Assembly: GCA_027071075.1 (NCBI GenBank) | Contig: JALSUU010000085.1 | Span: 1 to 34,867 of the forward strand | DNA length: 34,867 nt | Source of the DNA: Sulfurimonas sp. | GTDB taxonomy: Bacteria > Campylobacterota > Campylobacteria > Campylobacterales > Sulfurimonadaceae | Reading direction: 5' to 3' | Shown here: in pieces, positions 29,213 to 34,867 of the stretch | Numbering within the stretch: position 1 is the stretch's first letter | How the letters are laid out: every line of letters starts with the position of its first letter | Translations under genes and position numbers: made by a program | The notes under the pieces: model-generated | The model's database searches: none | The model's input: only the letters and a program-made list of their open reading frames with translations | Told to the model about the DNA's origin: nothing

Positions 29213-30360
29213 TGAGCACAACTAAGAGTTTAAAAAAAGTATATTTATATCTTGAAAATGGCACTTATTTAGAGGCTTCTAGTTTTGGAGCTGAAACCAC
29301 ATTAGTTGGTGAGATAGTTTTTAATACTTCTATGAGTGGCTACCAAGAGATTATGTCTGACCCCTCGTATGCAGGACAATTTGTTACTTTTACTATGCCA
29401 GAGATTGGAAATGTTGGTGTAAATGCACAAGATATGGAGAGCGCATCTGCTCATGCAAAAGGTATGATAGTAAGAAAATATCAAGCGAGATACTCAAACT
29501 TTAGAGCGGAAGGTTCACTAGCAGATTTTCTAAAAAAGTACAATGTTATGGGTATATGTGATATAGATACAAGATTCTTAACAAAAATGATTCGTAGCGA
29601 AGGTGCTATGATGATGGTTGCTTCTACTGAGATAAGTGATAAAGTGGAATTACAAAAGATTCTCTTAGATGCTCCACGCATCGAAGATATCAATTACATC
29701 GAGCAGGTAAGTACAAAAAAAGCCTATAAGCACACATCGAGTACATACAATGAAAAAACTGCTTTTGAGTATGAAGAAGCACCGAAAGAAGAAGCAAAAA
29801 TAGCTGTTATAGATTTTGGTGTAAAAAGAAATATTCTCAATGAAATAGTAAGTGCAGGAATTGCTGTAGAGGTTATTCCAAATGACTTTCATGCGGAGAC
29901 TCTTATAGCAGACTATGCTGATAAAAAGATAGATGGTGTTTTCCTCTCAAATGGTCCTGGAGATCCACTTGTCCTAAAAAAAGAGCAAGAGCAGATTAAA
30001 AAACTTATAAGTGCTAAAATTCCTATGTTTGGAATCTGCTTAGGGCATCAACTCCTCTCTATCTCTCATGGATACGATACATACAAACTTAAGTTTGGTC
30101 ATCATGGTGGAAATCATCCTGTAAAAAATGAAAAAACAGGTTTAGTAGAGATTACTGCACAGAATCATAACTATAATGTTCCTGATAATATCACAGAAAT
30201 TGCAACTGTAACCCACTCAAATCTTTTTGATGATACTATTGAAGGTTTACAGTATAATGATGCACCAATATTTTCAGTACAACACCACCCAGAATCTTCT
30301 CCTGGACCAAAAGAGAGTCGTTATATATTTAAAGAATTTCTATCTCTTATCAAGAGATAG
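29212..30360 (+). CDS. carA: Carbamoyl-phosphate synthase small subunit
   Basis: 382 aa; LENGTYLEASSFGAETTLVGEIVFNTSMSGYQEIMSDPSYAGQ, GICLGHQLLS, NHNYNV, QHHPESSPGP. Confidence 0.98.
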   Translation: MSTTKSLKKVYLYLENGTYLEASSFGAETTLVGEIVFNTSMSGYQEIMSDPSYAGQFVTFTMPEIGNVGVNAQDMESASAHAKGMIVRKYQARYSNFRAEGSLADFLKKYNVMGICDIDTRFLTKMIRSEGAMMMVASTEISDKVELQKILLDAPRIEDINYIEQVSTKKAYKHTSSTYNEKTAFEYEEAPKEEAKIAVIDFGVKRNILNEIVSAGIAVEVIPNDFHAETLIADYADKKIDGVFLSNGPGDPLVLKKEQEQIKKLISAKIPMFGICLGHQLLSISHGYDTYKLKFGHHGGNHPVKNEKTGLVEITAQNHNYNVPDNITEIATVTHSNLFDDTIEGLQYNDAPIFSVQHHPESSPGPKESRYIFKEFLSLIKR

Positions 30361-30367
30361 AAATTCT
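30333..30367. repeat. Perfect 16-bp hairpin AGAATTTCTATCTCTT-atc-AAGAGATAGAAATTCT spanning the carA stop codon
   Basis: Arms 30333-30348 and 30352-30367 are exact reverse complements; carA TAG is 30358-30360. Confidence 0.85.
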
Positions 30368-30523
30368 CCTCTATAAGCAGTATTAATAATAGTGCTTACT
30401 TTCTACACACCTTAAATAAAAATAAAATTCCCAAAGTAAACAAAAAGATAATAAATATAAGAATTTAACTTATAATTAAGATAAATTGAACCATTCTATT
30501 GTTAATATACACTGTTAATTAGT

Positions 30524-30550
30524 TTAATAAATATTTTGATTATTTATTAA
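30524..30550. promoter_or_regulatory. 9-bp AT-only palindrome TTAATAAAT-N9-ATTTATTAA upstream of ccoN
   Basis: Read directly; 33 nt before the ccoN ATG. AT-rich so chance is possible. Confidence 0.35.
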
Positions 30551-30583
30551 GCTTAATTGCTTTGAATCTTAAGGAGGCTATAT

Positions 30584-32077
30584 ATGGAGAATCGTCCATT
30601 AGAGTACGACTATACAGTTGCAAAGATGTTTATGCTAACTACAGTTCTTTTAGGTATTGTAGGTATGCTCATCGGTGTAATTCTAGCATTCGAGCTTGCA
30701 TTCCCTGGTATTAATACAATACTTGGATCAGGTTTAGCTGAATTCACAAACTTCAGTCGTCTTCGTCCACTGCATACAGATGCAGTAATATTTGGTTTTA
30801 CACTAAGTGGTATTTTTGCTACTTGGTATTATGTTGGTCAGCGTGTACTCAAAGTGTCAATGGCAGAATCAGGCTTTTTGATGTTTATCGGTAAGTTACA
30901 CTTTTGGTTATATATCGTAGGTGTTGCAGCAGTTGTTGTTTCACTTCTTGCAGGTGTTACAACTTCAAAAGAGTACGCTGAGTTTGAGTGGCCAATTGAT
31001 ATCGCTATCGTTGTTGTATGGGTACTATTTGGTGTGAGTATCTTTGGTCTTATCGGTATGCGCCGTGAAAAGTCACTCTATATTTCAGTATGGTATTACA
31101 TCGCTACTTTCTTAGGTATAGCTATGCTTTATCTATTTAATAACATGGAAATTCCTACTATGCTTGCAACATCTGCAGCTGGTGAGAGTGGAATTGGTGC
31201 TTGGTACCATTCTGTTTCTATGTATGCTGGTACAAATGATGCACTTGTTCAATGGTGGTATGGTCATAATGCAGTTGCATTTGGTTTTACTGTTCCTATT
31301 GTTGCAATGATTTACTACTTTTTACCAAAAGAGTCTGGTCAAGCTATCTACTCATATAAATTATCATTACTCTCTTTCTGGGGTTTAATGTTCGTTTACC
31401 TATGGGCTGGTGGTCACCACCTTCTTTACTCAACTGTTCCTGACTGGATGCAAACTATGGGATCTATTTTCTCAGTAGTTCTTATTCTTCCATCATGGGG
31501 TTCAGCGATCAATATGCTCTTAACAATGAAAGGTGAGTGGCAACAAGTTGCAGCTTCTCCACTCATCAAGTTTATGGTTCTTGGTTCTACATTCTATATG
31601 TTCTCAACATTAGAAGGTCCTATCCAAGCTATTAAATCTGTTAATGCTATTGCTCACTTTACTGACTGGATTATTGGTCATGTTCATGATGGTGTTCTTG
31701 GTTGGGTTGGCTTTATGATTATGGCTGCACTTTACCACATGGCTCCTCGTGTGTTTAAAAGAGAGATTTACTCTAAGTCATTAATGGCTACACAATTTTG
31801 GATCCAAACTTTAGGTGTTGTTTTATACTTCACTTCTATGTGGATTGCAGGTATTACTCAAGGTATGATGTGGCGTGCTCACGATGAGTTTGGTAACTTA
31901 GCGTACTCATTCATCGATACTGTTACAGTTCTTCACCCTTACTATGCAATTCGTGGTGTTGGTGGACTATTATACTTAACTGGTTTCTTAATGTTTGCTT
32001 ATAACATTTACAAAACTATGACTGCTGGAAAAGAGCTTGCTCAAGAACCAGCTAATGCATCGCCTATGGGCGCTTAA
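30584..32077 (+). CDS. ccoN: cbb3-type cytochrome c oxidase subunit I
   Basis: 497 aa; RLRPLHTDAVIFGFTLSGIFATWYYVGQR, QWWYGHNAVAFGFTVPIVAMIYYFLPK, WAGGHHLLYS, HVHDGVLGWVGFMIMAALYHMAPR; AAGGAGG SD. Confidence 0.98.
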   Translation: MENRPLEYDYTVAKMFMLTTVLLGIVGMLIGVILAFELAFPGINTILGSGLAEFTNFSRLRPLHTDAVIFGFTLSGIFATWYYVGQRVLKVSMAESGFLMFIGKLHFWLYIVGVAAVVVSLLAGVTTSKEYAEFEWPIDIAIVVVWVLFGVSIFGLIGMRREKSLYISVWYYIATFLGIAMLYLFNNMEIPTMLATSAAGESGIGAWYHSVSMYAGTNDALVQWWYGHNAVAFGFTVPIVAMIYYFLPKESGQAIYSYKLSLLSFWGLMFVYLWAGGHHLLYSTVPDWMQTMGSIFSVVLILPSWGSAINMLLTMKGEWQQVAASPLIKFMVLGSTFYMFSTLEGPIQAIKSVNAIAHFTDWIIGHVHDGVLGWVGFMIMAALYHMAPRVFKREIYSKSLMATQFWIQTLGVVLYFTSMWIAGITQGMMWRAHDEFGNLAYSFIDTVTVLHPYYAIRGVGGLLYLTGFLMFAYNIYKTMTAGKELAQEPANASPMGA

Positions 32078-32095
32078 GAAAGGGAGGATATTATT

Positions 32096-32788
32096 ATGTT
32101 TCATTGGTTAGAAAAACACCCGTTCTTTTTCGCGGTAGGTGTATTTGTTACAATCTCGTTTGCAGGTTTAGTTGAAATTGTTCCAAACTTTGCTCAACAA
32201 TCTCGTCCTTTAATCGGAACAACTCCATACTCTACTTTAGAGTTAGCGGGTCGTCAGGTTTATATTAAAAATAGTTGTAATGCTTGTCACTCTCAACTAA
32301 TTCGTCCATTCAAATCTGAGACAGATCGTTATGGTCACTACTCTTTAAGTGGTGAGTATGCTTATGATCGTCCTTTTCTTTGGGGTTCAAAGAGAACTGG
32401 TCCAGACTTAATGCGTGTAGGTAACTACCGTACAACTGACTGGCACGAAAACCATATGAAAGATCCTGCTGCAGTTGTTCCAGGTTCAATCATGCCAAAA
32501 TATACATGGTTATACAAAAACATAGCTGATATTGATACTGCTTTTGCAGAGCAATTAACAGTATCTCAGTTCTTCTCTGTTCCTTACAATAAACCAGTTC
32601 CTATGAAAGATGGGTCAACTAAAATTGTAAAAATGGGTGGAAGTGTTGCAGAAGCAAATGCTATGGCTTTAGCTGAAGCAAAAGTAATTGTAGCAGATAT
32701 GAAAGATCAAGATGTTAAAGATGCAGTTGCTAATGGTAAGATTCCTGAAATCGTAGCATTAATTGCATACTTAAATAGTCTTAAGTAG
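32096..32788 (+). CDS. ccoO: cbb3-type cytochrome c oxidase subunit II (mono-haem)
   Basis: 230 aa; YIKNSCNACHSQLIRPFKSETDRYGHYSLSGEYAYDRPFLWGSKRTGPDLMRVG. Confidence 0.98.
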   Translation: MFHWLEKHPFFFAVGVFVTISFAGLVEIVPNFAQQSRPLIGTTPYSTLELAGRQVYIKNSCNACHSQLIRPFKSETDRYGHYSLSGEYAYDRPFLWGSKRTGPDLMRVGNYRTTDWHENHMKDPAAVVPGSIMPKYTWLYKNIADIDTAFAEQLTVSQFFSVPYNKPVPMKDGSTKIVKMGGSVAEANAMALAEAKVIVADMKDQDVKDAVANGKIPEIVALIAYLNSLK

Positions 32789-32797
32789 GGAAAGATA

Positions 32798-33001
32798 GTG
32801 TTCAGTGCTGAATTTCAGGCGTATGGTTATCTTGCAGTCACTGTCTTTATGACAGTTTCCTTATATGCTTATATATATCATTTATATAAGAACAGGAAAG
32901 ATGCAGATGGCAAAGATTATGAAGAGTATAGCAATATGGCACTAAATGATGATATAGCAGATACTCCGGTAAATGCTCTATCAAAAGATGATAAAAAATA
33001 G
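32798..33001 (+). CDS. ccoQ: cbb3-type oxidase subunit CcoQ-like, GTG start
   Basis: 67 aa single-TM protein in the canonical position between ccoO and ccoP. Confidence 0.8.
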   Translation: MFSAEFQAYGYLAVTVFMTVSLYAYIYHLYKNRKDADGKDYEEYSNMALNDDIADTPVNALSKDDKK

Positions 33002-33010
33002 GAGAGATAT

Positions 33011-33937
33011 ATGAATAAGCTTTATCTTTGGGGAATTATCATTACAATCGCAATGCTTGGATTTACTTACCTTTCGGTAGGTACATCTAAGGGTGGATTA
33101 AATGGTGATATCGTAAATATGCTTGCAATTGCAGGTGCAGTAGCACTTGTAATCATTACAGTTTTTGTTGTAATCAAGTATGTTCGTCAAATGCAAACTG
33201 ATACTGCTGATGGTGAGTTAGCAGCTGAGTCTTGGGACGATATTGGTGAATATAAGAACCCTGTACCATTTGGTTGGGCTGTTATGTTCTTAGGAACTAT
33301 AGTTTGGGGTATGTGGTACTGGGTAGTTGGTTACCCTGTAAATGCATATTCACAAATTGGTGAGTATAATGAAGATGTTGCAAAGCATGATGCAAAGTTC
33401 AATGCACAATATGCTTCTATCACTGGTGATAGATTAGTAGAGATGGGTGAATCTGTATTCTTAGCAGAGTGTAAGGTATGTCATGGTCTTGCTGCTGATG
33501 GTATTGATGGCAAAGCTGCTAACTTAAATGTTAGAGTTGAGCAAAAAACTGTTAAGTATGTAATTGAACATGGATCTAACAACCATCTTCTTGGTACAGA
33601 GATGCCAATGCCAGACCGTAACGGTCTTTTCAATATGACTACTGGAGCACTTATCACTGATGCAGAGATAGAATCTGTATCTAAGTATGTTTCCAATGGT
33701 ATGAGTGGTGAAGGTGCGGAAGTATTTGCTGGAGTTTGTTCTTCATGTCACGGTGCGGATGGAATGGGTATGGAGTATGTAGCGCCAAGTATTGCTGCAT
33801 TTAATCCAACACTTGTTACAAATGTTCTAAATCATGGTAAAAAAGGTGCTATCGGTACTATGCCAGCATTTAAAAGATTAAATGACAAGCAAAAAGAAGC
33901 TGTTGGTGCATATATCACTAGCTTAAGTGCGAAGTAA
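33011..33937 (+). CDS. ccoP: cbb3-type cytochrome c oxidase subunit III (di-haem)
   Basis: 308 aa; ESWDDIGEYKNPVPFGWAVMFLGTIVWGMWYWVVGYP; two haem motifs CKVCH and CSSCH. Confidence 0.97.
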   Translation: MNKLYLWGIIITIAMLGFTYLSVGTSKGGLNGDIVNMLAIAGAVALVIITVFVVIKYVRQMQTDTADGELAAESWDDIGEYKNPVPFGWAVMFLGTIVWGMWYWVVGYPVNAYSQIGEYNEDVAKHDAKFNAQYASITGDRLVEMGESVFLAECKVCHGLAADGIDGKAANLNVRVEQKTVKYVIEHGSNNHLLGTEMPMPDRNGLFNMTTGALITDAEIESVSKYVSNGMSGEGAEVFAGVCSSCHGADGMGMEYVAPSIAAFNPTLVTNVLNHGKKGAIGTMPAFKRLNDKQKEAVGAYITSLSAK

Positions 33938-33947
33938 GGAGTCAGGT

Positions 33948-34157
33948 ATGAATGAAAATAGAAGCGTATTTGCTCTTGATGGTGTAACTGGTATGCTTAT
34001 AGCTACAGTATTACTACTTAGCATTTTAGCATTTTTAACAGTTAATGCAATAGGTGTGCAAACAGCTAATTCAGAAAACTTTTATAAAATAAAAGATGAA
34101 AAATTAATTAAGATGATTGACACGACAAGTGCTTCTCATGTTGTTGATGTGAAATAA
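33948..34157 (+). CDS. DUF4006-like small membrane protein
   Basis: Start moved from 33927 to ATG 33948, which is preceded by AAGGAGTCAGGT; 69 aa MNENRSVFALDGVTGMLIATVLLLSILAFLTVNAIGVQ..., one TM, co-directional with ccoP. Confidence 0.75.
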   Translation: MNENRSVFALDGVTGMLIATVLLLSILAFLTVNAIGVQTANSENFYKIKDEKLIKMIDTTSASHVVDVK

Positions 34158-34167
34158 GGAGTAGAAA

Positions 34168-34257
34168 GTGGAAAAAATTATTGCAATTGGTCTAGTGATT
34201 ATGGCTGCATTCACACTTTTCTCGGTTTTAACACCCAACCACCTTTATGTAGGGTAG
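34168..34257 (+). CDS. 29-aa single-TM microprotein (VEKIIAIGLVIMAAFTLFSVLTPNHLYVG), GTG start
   Basis: Manual translation; AAGGAG 7-12 nt upstream of GTG at 34168; ends TAG 34257; 10 nt before next CDS. Below ORF-track length cut-off. Confidence 0.65.
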   Translation: MEKIIAIGLVIMAAFTLFSVLTPNHLYVG

Positions 34258-34266
34258 GAAATTTCA

Positions 34267-34867
34267 TTGAAATTTTTAACTAGAGGGCTTTATGCCCTCA
34301 TCCTCACACTTATCTTCCAAACCCAACTATTCGCAGAATATTTATATAAAGATGAAGTAGTCCATAGAGCTGCTTTCAGTGAACAAGTAGAAAAACTAGG
34401 ATTTGAACTCCATCAAAAAACGGGCATTGCACTCCGTCTCATAATGCTCAAAAAATTGCCAGAAGGTATGGATATGGCAGTATATGAAAAAGAAATTCTA
34501 AAGAATTTCTCGGAGCCTACTATACTACTCTCTTTTTCAGAACTCGATTCACAAGTTGACATACAGGTAAATGACCCCTCTTTATATAAGTATTTTAATA
34601 GAAAACAGGTACTCTCACCTGTAGCTTCCCCTGTTCAAGCTTTCATGATGGCTCTAGCCTATGGACATACTTGGGAAAGTTTTAATGAGCTGAGAACAAA
34701 CTATGGAGGTAGTATACTGCCTCTTTTAGCAGGAAAGGCAAAAAAAGAGCAAGTCATAGGAAAATATGCAGGATCAATGTTTAATGGATACATCGATATC
34801 TCTCACCAAATCTCTACTGCAAAAGGAGTTGTTTTAGAAAATGACCCAGGTGATGCGAACCAAACAG
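34267..34867 (+). CDS. Secreted/periplasmic protein, possibly TPM-domain-like, truncated by window edge, TTG start
   Basis: Manual translation open to the end: (M)KFLTRGLYALILTLIFQTQLFAEYLYKDEVVHRAAFSEQVEKLGFELHQKTGIALRLIMLKKL...; signal peptide; AGGAA 6-7 nt upstream of TTG. Not in ORF track because no stop. Confidence 0.7.
   Translation, partial: MKFLTRGLYALILTLIFQTQLFAEYLYKDEVVHRAAFSEQVEKLGFELHQKTGIALRLIMLKKLPEGMDMAVYEKEILKNFSEPTILLSFSELDSQVDIQVNDPSLYKYFNRKQVLSPVASPVQAFMMALAYGHTWESFNELRTNYGGSILPLLAGKAKKEQVIGKYAGSMFNGYIDISHQISTAKGVVLENDPGDANQT

Noticed and set aside
30535-30551. FNR-like box TTGAT...ATTAA upstream of ccoN
   Set aside because: Spacing and the right half do not fit TTGAT-N4-ATCAA; AT-rich background makes such partial matches common.
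1-34867. CRISPR arrays, transposons, tRNA/rRNA genes
   Set aside because: No regularly spaced repeats, transposase motifs or recognisable structural RNA sequence were seen by eye; a tool scan would be needed to exclude short or degenerate cases.

Overview
The window is about 35 kb of AT-rich chromosome. Gene content and protein signatures (cbb3 ccoNOQP followed by a DUF4006 protein, DUF507, HisZ-like upstream of purA, BamD/Lon/UvrC types) point to a Campylobacterota (epsilonproteobacterial) genome, probably Sulfurimonas-like; this is inferred, not searched. Most of it is ordinary housekeeping: hemD, guaA, two Na+/H+ antiporters (NhaP-type and NhaD-type), nadB, uvrC, lon, bamD, an MFS transporter, rdgB, uppP, a class V aminotransferase, hisZ-like, purA, a FliJ-like/MotE-like pair, DUF507, carA and ccoNOQP. 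I saw no CRISPR array, transposase, tRNA or rRNA. The least routine material is: (i) a four-gene signalling cluster at 11685-17652 (PAS protein, double-Hpt protein, NIT-sensor hybrid kinase, single-domain response regulator), with a His/Cys-rich loop in the kinase sensor and a second Hpt domain whose phospho-acceptor His is replaced by Leu; (ii) a partial hybrid kinase at the left edge with an N-terminal SPOR-like domain and a C-terminal Hpt-like domain with Met in the His position; (iii) two small ORFs absent from the ORF track: a 30-aa ORF behind a strong Shine-Dalgarno, bracketed by an inverted repeat, between rdgB and uppP, and a 29-aa single-TM ORF in the cbb3 oxidase operon; (iv) several clean hairpins or palindromes, including a perfect 16-bp stem that contains the carA stop codon. 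None of these proves a new system. The signalling cluster and the cbb3-operon microprotein are the best follow-up candidates.
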